From positions 744,001 to 808,000 of the forward strand of contig NZ_JACHNB010000001.1 in the NCBI RefSeq assembly GCF_014205225.1: a stretch of 64,000 bases of DNA, given 5' to 3'. Shown here in pieces: positions 28,581 through 37,360 of this stretch. The translations under genes were made by a program, and so were the position numbers. Numbering within the stretch: the first letter of the stretch is position 1; the number at the start of each line of letters is the position of its first letter. Source of the DNA: Actinoplanes octamycinicus. GTDB lineage: Bacteria; Actinomycetota; Actinomycetes; Mycobacteriales; Micromonosporaceae. The notes beneath the pieces were generated by a model. It was given only the letters and a program-made list of their open reading frames with translations, did no database searches and had not been told where the DNA came from.

Positions 28581-28657
28581 GGCCGTACTCCCTCACTCAC
28601 GCCGGGCAATCGCGCACAGCGTGCCCGAGTCATCCGATCTTTGGGACCGGATGTCCA

Positions 28658-29029
28658 TTATTCAGGACGGTGACACACCGCTTCGACGTTGTTGCCGTCC
28701 GGATCGCGGACAAACGCGCCGTAATAGTGCTCGTGGTACTCCGGGTGCAGCCCCGGCTCGTGCAGCACCTCGGCGCCGGCCGCCACCGCGGCCTCGAAGA
28801 ACCGGTCGACCGCGGCCCGGTCGGCGGCGCCGAACGCGATGTGCGACTCGCGGAAGCCGTCACCCTCGTTCAGCCCGCCGATCCAGAAGTCGGCGTGGTC
28901 ACCGACGCCGTAGCCGATCGCCACCTGGAAATCCATCAGCCGCCGGCCACCCAGCGGGGCCAGCACCGCGTCGTAGAACGCGGCGCTCGCCGCCAGGTCG
29001 GCGCACTGGAAACCCACGTGGTCCAGCAC
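28658..29029 (-). CDS. VOC (glyoxalase/bleomycin-resistance fold) protein
   Basis: 123 residues, one VOC module pair: MLDHVGFQCADLAASAAFYDAVLAPLGGRR, FRESHIAFGAADRAAVDRFFEAAV and a closing GAFVRDPDGNNVEAVCH. Likely metal ligands are His4, the His in ESHIAF and the Glu in NVEAVCH, as in glyoxalase-I-like enzymes; the substrate is unknown. GTG 29029 overlaps the hom stop by one base (TAGTG), so translation is coupled to hom. Placement between hom and thrC is unusual. Confidence 0.85.
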   Translation of the reverse strand: MLDHVGFQCADLAASAAFYDAVLAPLGGRRLMDFQVAIGYGVGDHADFWIGGLNEGDGFRESHIAFGAADRAAVDRFFEAAVAAGAEVLHEPGLHPEYHEHYYGAFVRDPDGNNVEAVCHRPE

Positions 29030-30327
29030 TAGCCGGCTCCTCCCTCGACCCGCAGCACGCTCGCGATCGACCGGACGATGTCCAGCGACGACAGCGACTC
29101 GACGGTAGCCGCCAGCGCGGCGTCCGGGGCGCTGTGGGTCACGATGACCAGTTTGGCGTCGTCCGCCCGGCCGGACTGCCGGACCGTGGCGATGGACACC
29201 TCGTGCTGGGCGAAGACGCCGGCCACGGTGGCCAGCACGCCCGGCCGCTCGGCCACGTCCAGGCTGATGTGGTAGCGGGTCATCGACTCGCCGATCGGGC
29301 GGACGGTCAGCTCGGCGTAGTTGCTCTCGCTGGGCGCCCGGGTGCCGGTGAGCTTGTGCCGGGCCGCCGCGACGATGTCGCCGAGCACCGCGCTGGCGGT
29401 CGGGCGGCCACCCGCGCCGCGGCCGTAGAACATCAGCGGCCCGGCCGCCTCGGCCTCGACGAACACCGCGTTGAACGCGTCACCGACACCGGCCAGCGGA
29501 TGGCTCAGCGGGATCATCGCCGGGTGCACCCGCACGGAGACGGAGTCCTCCCGCCGCTGCGCGATGCAGAGCAGCTTGATCGTGCAGCCCATCTCCTTGG
29601 CGCTGGCCATGTCGCCGGCGGTCACCCCGGTCATCCCCTCACGGAACACGTCCGCGGCGGTGACCCGGGTGTGGAAGGCGAGCGAGGCGAGGATCGCGGC
29701 CTTCGCGGCGGCGTCGAAGCCCTCCACGTCGGCGGTCGGGTCGGCCTCCGCGTACCCCAGCTCGGTGGCCTCCTCGAGCGCCTCGTTGAAGCCGGCGCCG
29801 GTGGCGAACATCGAGGAGAGGATGTAGTTGGTGGTGCCGTTCACGATGCCGGTGACCGCGGTGACCCGGTCCCCGTGCAGCGACTCGCGCAGCGGGCGGA
29901 GCAGCGGGATCGCGCCGGCCACCGCGGCCTCGTAGTAGAGGTCGGCCTCGCCCTCGGTGGCCGCGTCGTGCAGCGTGCCGCCGTCCTCGGCGAGCAGCGC
30001 CTTGTTCGCGGTGACCACGCTCTTGCCGGCCCGCAGCGCCTCGACCAGCCAGGTGCGGGCCGGCTCGATGCCGCCCACCACCTCGATCACCACATCCACG
30101 TCGTCCCGCTTGATCAGGCCGAGCGCGTCCGTGGTGAACAGGGCCGGGTCGACCGGCAGGTCGCCGCGCTCGCGGCCGGGCCGGCGCACGGCGATGCCGG
30201 CCAGCTCCAGCGGCGCGCCGATCCGGGCGGTCAGGTCGTCGGCCTGCTCGTGCAACAGCCGGACCACTTCAGTACCGACGGTGCCGCAACCGAGCAGGGC
30301 GAGGCGGACCGGTTTGACTGGGCTCAT
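29029..30327 (-). CDS. hom: homoserine dehydrogenase
   Basis: 432 residues, NAD(P)H reduction of aspartate semialdehyde to homoserine. The Rossmann motif LALLGCGTVGTEVVRLL is at 8-24, catalytic region GIVNGTTNYILSSM and ELGYAEADPTADVEG follow, and a C-terminal ACT domain (about 352-430, RYHISLDVAERPGVLATVAGVF) indicates threonine feedback. ATG overlaps lysA by 4 nt. It is the branch point between the lysine (lysA) and threonine (thrC, thrB) genes in this cluster. Confidence 0.96.
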   Translation of the reverse strand: MSPVKPVRLALLGCGTVGTEVVRLLHEQADDLTARIGAPLELAGIAVRRPGRERGDLPVDPALFTTDALGLIKRDDVDVVIEVVGGIEPARTWLVEALRAGKSVVTANKALLAEDGGTLHDAATEGEADLYYEAAVAGAIPLLRPLRESLHGDRVTAVTGIVNGTTNYILSSMFATGAGFNEALEEATELGYAEADPTADVEGFDAAAKAAILASLAFHTRVTAADVFREGMTGVTAGDMASAKEMGCTIKLLCIAQRREDSVSVRVHPAMIPLSHPLAGVGDAFNAVFVEAEAAGPLMFYGRGAGGRPTASAVLGDIVAAARHKLTGTRAPSESNYAELTVRPIGESMTRYHISLDVAERPGVLATVAGVFAQHEVSIATVRQSGRADDAKLVIVTHSAPDAALAATVESLSSLDIVRSIASVLRVEGGAG

Positions 30328-31709
30328 CCAACATCCAATGCAAGCAGGTCGTCCTCGGTCTCCCGCCGCACGATGACGCGGGCCGCGCCGTCGCGCACGG
30401 CCACCACGGGCGGCCGAGGAACGTGGTTGTAGTTGCTGGCCATGCTCCGGCAGTACGCGCCGGTACCCGGCACGGCAACAAGATCTCCGGGCTGCACGTC
30501 GCTGGGCAGGAATTCATCCTTCACGACGATGTCCCCCGACTCACAATGTTTTCCCACAACGCGGGCGAGCATCGGCTCGGCGCCGGAGCTGCGGTTCGCC
30601 AGGGTGGCCGAGTAGGACGCGTCGTACAGGGCGGTCCGGATGTTGTCGCTCATCCCGCCGTCCACACTCACGTAGGTGCGGATGCCGTCCACGTCCTTGA
30701 CCGTCCCCACCTGGTAGAGGGTGAAGACGGCCGGCCCGACGATGGCCCGGCCCGGCTCGATGGACAGGTGCGGGACCCGCAGCGAGGCCAGCTCGCACTC
30801 CGACTCGACGATCTTGTTGATCCGCTTGGCCAGGTCGCCCGGCGTGGACGGATCGTCCTGAGTGGTGTACGCGATGCCGAACCCCCCGCCCAGGTCCAGC
30901 TCCGGCAGCTCCACCCCGCGGGCGTCGCGGATCTGCGCCTGCAGCTCCACGATCCGCCGGGCGGCCACCTCGAACCCGCTGGTATCGAAGATCTGCGAGC
31001 CGATGTGCGAGTGCAGCCCGCGCAGGTCCAGCACGTCCTCGTCGAGGATCCGCGCGCAGGCCGCGAACGCCGCGCCGCCGGCCAGCGAGAACCCGAACTT
31101 CTGGTCCTCGTGCGCGGTGGCGATGAACTCGTGGGTGTGCGCCTCGACGCCGACCGTGACCCGGACCAGCACGCCCGGCCGCTTGCCCAGCTCGCGGGAG
31201 AGCTCGGAGAGCCGGTCGATCTCGTGGAACGAGTCGACGATGATCCGGCCGACCCCGGCCTCCAGGGCCCGGCGCAGCTCGGACACCGACTTGTTGTTGC
31301 CGTGGAAGCCCAGCCGCTCCGGCGGGAACCCGGCGGCCAGGGCCACCGCCAGCTCGCCGCCCGAGCAGACGTCGAGGAAGAGCCCCTCCTCCTCGACCAC
31401 CCGGACCACGGCCTTGCACAGGAACGACTTGCCGGCGTAGTAGACGTCCGCGCCGGCGAACGCGGCCGCGAAGTCCCGGCAGCGGGCCCGCAGGTCGTCC
31501 TCGTCGAGGAAGTAGGCGGGAGTGCCGTGATCGGCCGCCAGGTCGGTCACGCTCACGCCGCCGACCTGCAGGGAGCCGTCGGCGGCGCGGGTCACCGTGC
31601 GCGGCCAGAGCTGCGGCACCAGGGCGTTGACGTCCTCCGGGGTCCGCAACCAGGCCGGCCCGCGGTTGCCGAGGTCGCCGTGCAGCGCCCCGGCCTCGTG
31701 TGCGCGCAT
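30324..31709 (-). CDS. lysA: diaminopimelate decarboxylase
   Basis: 461 residues, PLP alanine-racemase fold; decarboxylates meso-diaminopimelate to lysine. PLP Lys94 lies in VYYAGKSFLCKAV, HSHIGSQIFD and the glycine loop DLGGGFGIAY bind PLP phosphate, and the active-site Cys is in GKHCESGDIV. Its N-terminal extension of about 35 residues is normal for actinobacteria. It starts 3 bp after the argS stop, with GGAGAGGA inside argS acting as RBS, and overlaps hom by 4 nt, so argS-lysA-hom form one translationally linked unit. Confidence 0.96.
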   Translation of the reverse strand: MRAHEAGALHGDLGNRGPAWLRTPEDVNALVPQLWPRTVTRAADGSLQVGGVSVTDLAADHGTPAYFLDEDDLRARCRDFAAAFAGADVYYAGKSFLCKAVVRVVEEEGLFLDVCSGGELAVALAAGFPPERLGFHGNNKSVSELRRALEAGVGRIIVDSFHEIDRLSELSRELGKRPGVLVRVTVGVEAHTHEFIATAHEDQKFGFSLAGGAAFAACARILDEDVLDLRGLHSHIGSQIFDTSGFEVAARRIVELQAQIRDARGVELPELDLGGGFGIAYTTQDDPSTPGDLAKRINKIVESECELASLRVPHLSIEPGRAIVGPAVFTLYQVGTVKDVDGIRTYVSVDGGMSDNIRTALYDASYSATLANRSSGAEPMLARVVGKHCESGDIVVKDEFLPSDVQPGDLVAVPGTGAYCRSMASNYNHVPRPPVVAVRDGAARVIVRRETEDDLLALDVG

Positions 31710-31712
31710 GCG

Positions 31713-33374
31713 TTACATCCTCTCCGGGGCGGAGACCCCGAGCAGGGCCAAACCGTTCGCGATCACCGTACGGGTGGCCTCGGCCAGCCAGAGCCGGGCC
31801 AGGTTCACGTCGGTGGCCGGCTCCTCGCCCTTCGGCACCACCTGACAGGCGTCGTAGAAGCGGTGCCAGTCGGTGGCCACCCGCTCCTCCAGGTAGACCG
31901 CGATCCGGTGCGGCTCGCGCAGCTCGGCCGCGGTGGCCACCACGGCCGGGAACTGGCCGAGCGTCTTGAGCAGGTTGTTCTCCCGCTCGTGGGAGAGCAG
32001 GGCCGGGTCGTACGACTCGCCGCGGGTGATCCCCTTGTCGGCGGCGTTGCGCAGGATCGAGCAGATCCGGGCGTGCGCGTACTGCACGTAGAAGACCGGG
32101 TTGTCGCTGGAGTGCTTGGTGATCTCCTCGATGTCCAGGGTCAGCATCGAGTCGGTGGAGGACCGGGCCAGCGAGTACCGCGCGGCGTCCGCGCCGACCG
32201 CCTCGAGCAGCTCGTCCAGCGTGATGATGTTGCCGGCCCGCTTGGACAGCCGCACCGGCTGGCCGGCCCGGACCAGGTTGACCAGCTGGCCGATCAGGAT
32301 CTCGATGTTCGCGTCCGGGTCGTCGCCGGCGCACGCGGCGATCGCCTTGAGCCGGCCGATGTAGCCGTGGTGGTCGGCGCCGAGCAGGTAGACGCAGCGG
32401 TCGAAGCCGCGCTCCCGCTTGTTGATGTAGTACGCCGCGTCGGCCGCGAAGTAGGTCTTCTCCCCGTTCGACCGGATCAGCACCCGGTCCTTGTCATCGG
32501 TGAAGTCGGTGGTGCGCAGCCAGATCGCGCCGCCGTCCTCGAAGATGTGGCCCTGCTTGCGCAGCTCGTCGATGGCGTGCTCGACCGCGCCGCCCTCGTG
32601 CAGCGTCTTCTCCGAGAACCAGACGTCGAAGTGCACCCCGAAGCGCTCGAGGCTCTCCCGGATCTCGGCCAGCATCAGCGCGTAACCCCGGGTCCAGAAG
32701 ACCGGCAGCGCGGTCTCGGCCGGCTGACCGGCCAATTCTGGATCCTCGCTGAGAATCCGCTGGGCGATCTCGCCGATGTAGTCGCCGCCGTACCCGTCCT
32801 CCGGCGCCGGCTGGCCGTTCGCCGCCGCGAACAGCGACCGGGCGAACCGGTCCACCTGGGCGCCCGCGTCGTTGATGTAGTACTCGCTGGTCACCTCGGC
32901 GCCCGCGGCGGACAGCACACGGCGCAGCGAGTCGCCGACCGCGGCCCACCGGGTGTGGCCCAGGTGGATCGGGCCGGTCGGGTTCGCCGAGACGAACTCC
33001 AGGTTGATCTTCTGCCCGGCGAGCTGCTCGTTGCTGCCGTACCTCGCGCCGGCGGCGAGCACCAGGCCGGCCACCGCGCCGGTGACCGCGGCGTCCAGCC
33101 GGATGTTCAGGAAGCCCGGCCCGGCGATCTCCACCGCCTTGATGCCCTCGCGCCGGCCCAGCTCCTCGGCGAGCGCGGCGGCCAGCTCGCGCGGCGCCAC
33201 CCCGACCTTCTTGCCCAGCTGCAGGGCGAGCGTCGAGGCGTAGTCGCCGTGCTCGGGGTTGCGGGGCCGCTCCACCGCGGTGGTCGCGGGCAGCGCGGCC
33301 AGGTCGAGGCCACGCGTCTCGAATACGGCACGAGCAGCTGAGAGAACGGTGTCAGCAAGGTTGGCGGGAGTCAC
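31713..33374 (-). CDS. argS: arginyl-tRNA synthetase
   Basis: 553 residues, class I aminoacyl-tRNA synthetase. The HIGH-equivalent is ANPTGPIHLGHTRWAAVGD. As is usual for ArgRS, the KMSKS lysine motif is degenerate (RLSKRAGN). An N-terminal Add-1 domain (about 1-100) and the C-terminal anticodon domain with YVQYAHARICSILR are present. It is first gene of the minus-strand amino-acid operon and is divergent from the DUF3105 gene with an 86-bp gap. A tRNA-Arg(CCG) gene lies 1.6 kb away. Confidence 0.96.
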   Translation of the reverse strand: MTPANLADTVLSAARAVFETRGLDLAALPATTAVERPRNPEHGDYASTLALQLGKKVGVAPRELAAALAEELGRREGIKAVEIAGPGFLNIRLDAAVTGAVAGLVLAAGARYGSNEQLAGQKINLEFVSANPTGPIHLGHTRWAAVGDSLRRVLSAAGAEVTSEYYINDAGAQVDRFARSLFAAANGQPAPEDGYGGDYIGEIAQRILSEDPELAGQPAETALPVFWTRGYALMLAEIRESLERFGVHFDVWFSEKTLHEGGAVEHAIDELRKQGHIFEDGGAIWLRTTDFTDDKDRVLIRSNGEKTYFAADAAYYINKRERGFDRCVYLLGADHHGYIGRLKAIAACAGDDPDANIEILIGQLVNLVRAGQPVRLSKRAGNIITLDELLEAVGADAARYSLARSSTDSMLTLDIEEITKHSSDNPVFYVQYAHARICSILRNAADKGITRGESYDPALLSHERENNLLKTLGQFPAVVATAAELREPHRIAVYLEERVATDWHRFYDACQVVPKGEEPATDVNLARLWLAEATRTVIANGLALLGVSAPERM

Positions 33375-33460
33375 CCGGCCATGCTATCGGGGGTAGACTT
33401 CAGCGTTCGGCGGCCACCCGAGCCCCGCCCTTCCCCTTTATGACGAATCGACGAGGCACG

Positions 33461-34270
33461 ATGAGCATGAGCACGCCGGGGCCCGAACGGGTCCCGTCCA
33501 CCGTGAAGGTCGGCAAGACCACCGGCCAGGGCAAGCCGCCGGCCGGCAAGTCCGGCGGAAACCAGACCGCGGCCGACCGGCAGGGCAACAAGGCCGGCAA
33601 GAAGGGCCGCAAGCCGGTCACCCCGGTCAAGGTGTCCGGCGGGCGCAACTGGGGCCCGATCGCGGTGGCCGGCGCCGTCATCCTGATCGCCGCCGGCATC
33701 ATCGGCTACGGGGTGTACGCCTCGGTCCAGGGCTCCCGCGACTGGACCGACAAGCTCGCCGACATCTCCGGCGTGGTCAACTACCGCGCCGAGAAGAACC
33801 CGAAGATCGACGACCGGACCCACAAGGACGGCGCGCAGACCTACGTGACCAACCCGCCGGTCGGCGGCGCGCACAACCAGTCCTGGCAGAACTGCATGGG
33901 CGACGTCTACACCGAGCCGATCGCCAACGAGCACGCGGTGCACAGCCTCGAGCACGGCGCGGTCTGGATCACCTACAAGCAGGGCCTCGCCGCCGACCAG
34001 GTCGACGTGCTGAAGAAAAAGGTCGAGGGCAAGGACTACATGCTCATGTCGCCCTACGCCGGCCTCGACAAGAACGTCTCCGTCCAGGTCTGGGGCTACC
34101 AGCTGAAGACCGACGACGTGAACGACAGCCGGATCGACGACTTCATCTCGGCCGCCCGGATCAAGGCGTCGATGGAGCCCGGCGCGGCCTGCTCCAGCGG
34201 CAACACCACCACCGGCCCGATCACCGCGGGCGCCGGCAACGGCACCGGCATGGACACGGCCGGTAGTTGA
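33461..34270 (+). CDS. DUF3105 membrane-anchored protein
   Basis: 269 residues: a basic Gly/Lys-rich head (about 1-60), one membrane helix (NWGPIAVAGAVILIAAGIIG), then an extracytoplasmic DUF3105 domain with NPPVGGAHNQSWQNCMGDVY, EHAVHSLEHGAVWITYKQG and YMLMSPYAGLDKNVSVQVWGYQ. The conserved His residues (GGAH, HAVHSLEH) suggest metal binding; no activity is established. ATG 33461 has GAGG 4 nt upstream and is preferred over 33440. A TGATG junction couples it to the DUF305 gene, a pairing common in actinobacteria. Confidence 0.85.
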   Translation: MSMSTPGPERVPSTVKVGKTTGQGKPPAGKSGGNQTAADRQGNKAGKKGRKPVTPVKVSGGRNWGPIAVAGAVILIAAGIIGYGVYASVQGSRDWTDKLADISGVVNYRAEKNPKIDDRTHKDGAQTYVTNPPVGGAHNQSWQNCMGDVYTEPIANEHAVHSLEHGAVWITYKQGLAADQVDVLKKKVEGKDYMLMSPYAGLDKNVSVQVWGYQLKTDDVNDSRIDDFISAARIKASMEPGAACSSGNTTTGPITAGAGNGTGMDTAGS

Positions 34271-34926
34271 TGATTCAGGACGTCACCTCCCCGGACGCCG
34301 CACCGGCGTCCGGGGAGGCGCCGGCCCCGCGGCGGCGCTTCGGCTACGCCGCGGTCGCCGTGCTGCTCGCCGGCATCGTTCTCGGCGCCGCCATCGGCCT
34401 GGTCATCCCCCACTTCCGGACCCCGGCCGACGACTCCGTCGAAGCCGGCTTCCTCCGCGACATGTCCAGCCACCACGCCCAGGCGGTCGAGATGGCGATG
34501 ATCGCGCACGCCGGCTCGGACACCCCCGGCATCGTCACCCTCGCCGCCGACATCGCCACCACCCAGCAGGCCCAGATCGGCTACATGCAGGCCTGGCTGC
34601 GTGACTGGGATCTCAGCCCGACCAGCGACCAGCAGCCGATGGCCTGGATGCCGGACTCGGCCGGCTCGGTCGTCAACGGGCTGATGCCCGGCATGGCCAC
34701 CCCCGAGCAGCTCGCCTCGCTGCGCAAAGCCACCGGCAAAGAGCAGGACATCCAGTTCCTCACCCTGATGCGGGCACACCACCTGGGCGGCATCCACATG
34801 GCCCAGGAGGCGGAGAAACTCTCCGGCAACGAGGACGTGGACTGGCTGGCCGACAGCATGGTGGCCGCCCAGCAGGGCGAGATCCAGCTGATCGACGACC
34901 TGCTCAAGCAGGCCCAGGCCGGCTGA
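34270..34926 (+). CDS. DUF305 membrane-anchored protein
   Basis: 218 residues with an N-terminal anchor (FGYAAVAVLLAGIVLGAAIGLVI) and a DUF305 helical domain containing two His-His motifs (MSSHHAQAVEMAMIA and MRAHHLGGIHMAQEAE). The family has a ferritin-like four-helix fold and is frequently found near copper-handling genes; binding of metal through the His/Met positions is inferred. ATG 34270 shares one base with the preceding stop. The pair DUF3105-DUF305 is outward-facing and probably forms one surface complex. Confidence 0.85.
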   Translation: MIQDVTSPDAAPASGEAPAPRRRFGYAAVAVLLAGIVLGAAIGLVIPHFRTPADDSVEAGFLRDMSSHHAQAVEMAMIAHAGSDTPGIVTLAADIATTQQAQIGYMQAWLRDWDLSPTSDQQPMAWMPDSAGSVVNGLMPGMATPEQLASLRKATGKEQDIQFLTLMRAHHLGGIHMAQEAEKLSGNEDVDWLADSMVAAQQGEIQLIDDLLKQAQAG

Positions 34927-35002
34927 CCGCCGCCCGATCGCGGACACGGCGGTACCGATTGGCGGTGCGTCTCAGGGGCCTGCTAGGCTTCTGAACCACT
35001 GG

Positions 35003-35074
35003 GCCCCCGTAGCTCAGGGGATAGAGCGTCGCCCTCCGGAGGCGAAAGCGCAGGTTCGAATCCTGCCGGGGGCA
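35003..35074 (+). tRNA. tRNA-Arg, anticodon CCG
   Basis: A full cloverleaf can be drawn: acceptor GCCCCCG/CGGGGGC, D arm GCTC/GAGC, anticodon stem TCGCC/GGCGA with loop CTCCGGA (anticodon CCG, reading CGG), and T arm GCAGG-TTCGAAT-CCTGC. Discriminator A; CCA is not encoded. CGG is a frequent codon at this GC content, so this is a main Arg tRNA. No integrase or repeated tRNA 3' end is nearby. Confidence 0.97.
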
Positions 35075-35242
35075 CGATTAGCAGGCGCCGTTTGTCCGCG
35101 GAGAGCGCGGACCGGCGCCATCGTGCTTTCTAGCCTGGGGCCCGAGCCCCAGACCCCACGCCGGGGAGGTCCCCGGAGCCCCCATCGCTGGTTTCTTGCG
35201 GCTGGTTCGGGCTGGGGTTCGATCACTTTTCGGTACGACTGG

Positions 35243-35284
35243 AGCGCCCCTCCGCCTTGTGCTTGGCACGGGTGGAGGGGCGCT
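35243..35284 (-). terminator. hairpin after the 35328-35816 gene
   Basis: An 11-bp stem (AGCGCCCCTCC with GGAGGGGCGCT) around a 20-nt loop, 44 bp past the stop of the minus-strand membrane gene. It separates that gene from the convergent tRNA-Arg. The remaining sequence between 35075 and 35242 shows no gene. Confidence 0.55.
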
Positions 35285-35327
35285 GGGCGTTGCTCTGGGG
35301 CTTTGTCAGTGCTTTGTCAGTGGGTTT

Positions 35328-35816
35328 TCAGGGCTTGGTGGGGCGGTGGCGGTGGATCCACCAGAGGCCGATGAACGGGAGGATCAAGGGGACGTAGCCG
35401 TAGCCGCTGCCGAAGTGGGACCAGACGGTGTCGTCGGGGAAGGCGACCTTGTCGGTGATGCTGAGGGTGCCGACGATGAGGACGCCCAGGAGTTCGATGG
35501 TGCAGCTGATCAAGGCGATCTGGCGGCCTCTGGGGCCTCCTACGGCCAGGCCTACGGTGGCGGCGATGTAGACGGCGCCGGCTACCGCTGACAGCAGGTA
35601 GGCCAGGGGGGCTTCGGAGAAGTGGGTGGTGATCTGGACCAGGGCTCGGGCGCTCGCCGAGAGGGCGAAGATGCCGTAGACGAGCAGGAGGACTCGGCCC
35701 AGGCCGGTGCCCAGGGCGGCGTCGCTCGGGCGGCCGGTGGTCCGGACCGGGGCGTCGGCGGCCGGGGAACGGTCTGCCGGGGTGTTCTCGGGTGGGGTGG
35801 GGGTTTGGTCAGGCAC
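35328..35816 (-). CDS. hypothetical integral membrane protein
   Basis: 162 residues. A Pro/Thr-rich head (about 1-36) precedes four hydrophobic segments (VLLLVYGIFALSASA, YLLSAVAGAVYIAATVGLAV, IALISCTIELLGVLIVGTLS, YVPLILPFIGLWWI). It ends in a short basic tail HRHRPTKP. This layout is common in small actinobacterial membrane proteins of unknown role. GTG 35816 lies inside the end of the upstream membrane gene (8-nt overlap), so the two are co-translated. Confidence 0.75.
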   Translation of the reverse strand: MPDQTPTPPENTPADRSPAADAPVRTTGRPSDAALGTGLGRVLLLVYGIFALSASARALVQITTHFSEAPLAYLLSAVAGAVYIAATVGLAVGGPRGRQIALISCTIELLGVLIVGTLSITDKVAFPDDTVWSHFGSGYGYVPLILPFIGLWWIHRHRPTKP

Positions 35817-36174
35817 CGGTTACCGACGCTATCTGCTGCAGGCGCAGCACCAGGACGGGGAGGACGACGGCGCCTACGCCGAGGATCAGGGAGCCCCAGC
35901 GGGTGGGTTCCAGCTTGGCCAGCCAGAGGGCGGCGGGGGCGAAGGCGACCGTGGTGACCAGGTAGCCGGCGAACGTCGTGGTGTCGGACGGGCGGGAGCC
36001 GTCGACGAGGCCGATCACGGCGACCAGCACCAGGACGGCGGCCAGGGCGCTGAGCGCGGCCATCGCCAGGAGGTCGAAGCGGCTCGGCGGGCGGTCGAGC
36101 GCGCAGCGCAGGAAGAACCACGCCGCCAGGAGGAGTGCGACGACGATCGTCGCCACCGAGAGGGGACCGTTCAC
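35809..36174 (-). CDS. hypothetical integral membrane protein
   Basis: 121 residues with four hydrophobic segments (LSVATIVVALLLAAWFFL, MAALSALAAVLVLVAVIGL, AGYLVTTVAFAPAALWLA, GSLILGVGAVVLPVLVL) and almost no soluble part. Product unrecognised. GTG 36174 starts a two-gene unit with the downstream membrane gene and is divergent from the Gfo/Idh/MocA gene across an 80-bp gap. The two proteins could associate in the membrane; that is inference from coupling only. Confidence 0.72.
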   Translation of the reverse strand: MNGPLSVATIVVALLLAAWFFLRCALDRPPSRFDLLAMAALSALAAVLVLVAVIGLVDGSRPSDTTTFAGYLVTTVAFAPAALWLAKLEPTRWGSLILGVGAVVLPVLVLRLQQIASVTGA

Positions 36175-36254
36175 CCGGCACAGGTTACTGAGGGCGTGCT
36201 GGGCTGGTAACTTCCGGCCCCGGAGATCGCGTCGACGGAGAGGTGGGCACTGCG

Positions 36255-37151
36255 GTGCGCTTCGGACTGTTCGGAACCGGCCCCTGGGCGCACATGGTGC
36301 ACGCCGAGGCGCTGGCGCGGCACCCCGGCGTCGACTTCATCGGGGTCTGGGGGCGTAACCCGGAGAAGGCGGCCGAGCTGGCCGGGAAGCACGGGGCGCG
36401 GGCCTACGCCGACCCGGACGAGCTGATCGCCGACGTGGACGCGGTCGCCATCGCGCTGCCGCCGGACATCCAGGCGCCGATCGCCATCCGGGCGGCCCGC
36501 GCCGGGCGGCACCTGGCGCTGGACAAGCCGGTCTCCCTGCGTACCGAAGAGGCTCGGGAACTGGCCGCGGCCGTCGCGGACCGCGGCGTGGCGTCGGTGG
36601 TCCTGTTCACCCGGCGGTTCGTGCCGGAGTGCGAGACGTTCCTGGCCGGCGCGGTGGCCGAGGGCGGCTGGACCGAGGCCCGGGTGGACCACCTCGGGTC
36701 GATCTTCACGCCGGACAACCCGTTCGGGGCGTCCCCGTGGCGGCGCGAGCGGGGCGGCCTGTGGGACGTCGGGCCGCACGCGCTGTCGCTGGTGCTGCCG
36801 GTGCTCGGGCCGGTCGTGGAGGTGACCGGGCTGACCGGCGCGCGGGACCTGACCGCGCTGGTGCTGCGGCACGAGGGCGGGGCGATCAGCCGGTTGACGC
36901 TGTCGGTGGACGCGCCGGAGGGTGCGGTGCGGTCGGAGGCCGAGTTCGCCGGGGCGGCCGGGGTGCGGACCGTGCCCGGCGCGGAGTTCTCCGCGGTCGA
37001 CTGCTTCGGCCGTGCGGTGGACCAGCTGCTGGCCGCCGCGGCCGGCGGGGAGCGGCCGGCCTGCGATGTCGCTTTCGGCGCGCGGGTCACCGAGGTGCTG
37101 GCGGCGGCGGACCAGGCGATCCGGGAGGGACGCTCGGTCCGGCTCGGCTGA
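36255..37151 (+). CDS. Gfo/Idh/MocA family oxidoreductase
   Basis: About 298 residues. The N-terminal Rossmann fold starts VRFGLFGTGPWAHMVHAEAL, and the family active-site region LALDKPVSLRTEEARELA carries the conserved Lys of the xKP motif. The C-terminal beta domain holds GGLWDVGPHALSLVLPVLG, whose His is the usual catalytic residue. It oxidises or reduces a sugar, inositol or similar polyol with NAD(P); the substrate is unknown. GTG 36255 is favoured by AGGTGG spacing; GTG 36243 would add four residues. It stands alone. Confidence 0.85.
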   Translation: MRFGLFGTGPWAHMVHAEALARHPGVDFIGVWGRNPEKAAELAGKHGARAYADPDELIADVDAVAIALPPDIQAPIAIRAARAGRHLALDKPVSLRTEEARELAAAVADRGVASVVLFTRRFVPECETFLAGAVAEGGWTEARVDHLGSIFTPDNPFGASPWRRERGGLWDVGPHALSLVLPVLGPVVEVTGLTGARDLTALVLRHEGGAISRLTLSVDAPEGAVRSEAEFAGAAGVRTVPGAEFSAVDCFGRAVDQLLAAAAGGERPACDVAFGARVTEVLAAADQAIREGRSVRLG

Positions 37152-37285
37152 GCCGGACCGGGACGCGACCCGGATCGGCAGCGCGGCGGCCGTGACCCGG
37201 AAGGCGGCCGCCCGGCGCGGCTCCCCCGCATCGCGGCTAACCCGCGTGGCGGCGCGGCAACCCGCGGCGCGGCACTCGGGTGTTG

Positions 37286-37297
37286 CGCAAAGTAGCG
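37286..37297. repeat. 12-bp direct repeat, copy 1
   Basis: CGCAAAGTAGCG occurs here and again at 37673-37684, on either side of the small gene at 37361-37549. It is AT-richer than its surroundings. This could be a regulator site or a chance repeat. Confidence 0.4.
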
Positions 37298-37360
37298 GCG
37301 CACCCGAAATGATGCTCGCCGCCGAAAGTGATGCCGGACCCCAAAGCGGCGCGGCGGGTC

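Noticed and set aside
30423..33341. Plus-strand frame of about 970 codons opposite lysA and argS
   Set aside because: Antisense shadow of two complete enzymes with intact catalytic motifs.
35003..35327. Integrated element at tRNA-Arg
   Set aside because: No integrase, no repeated tRNA 3' end and no change of gene style next to the tRNA.
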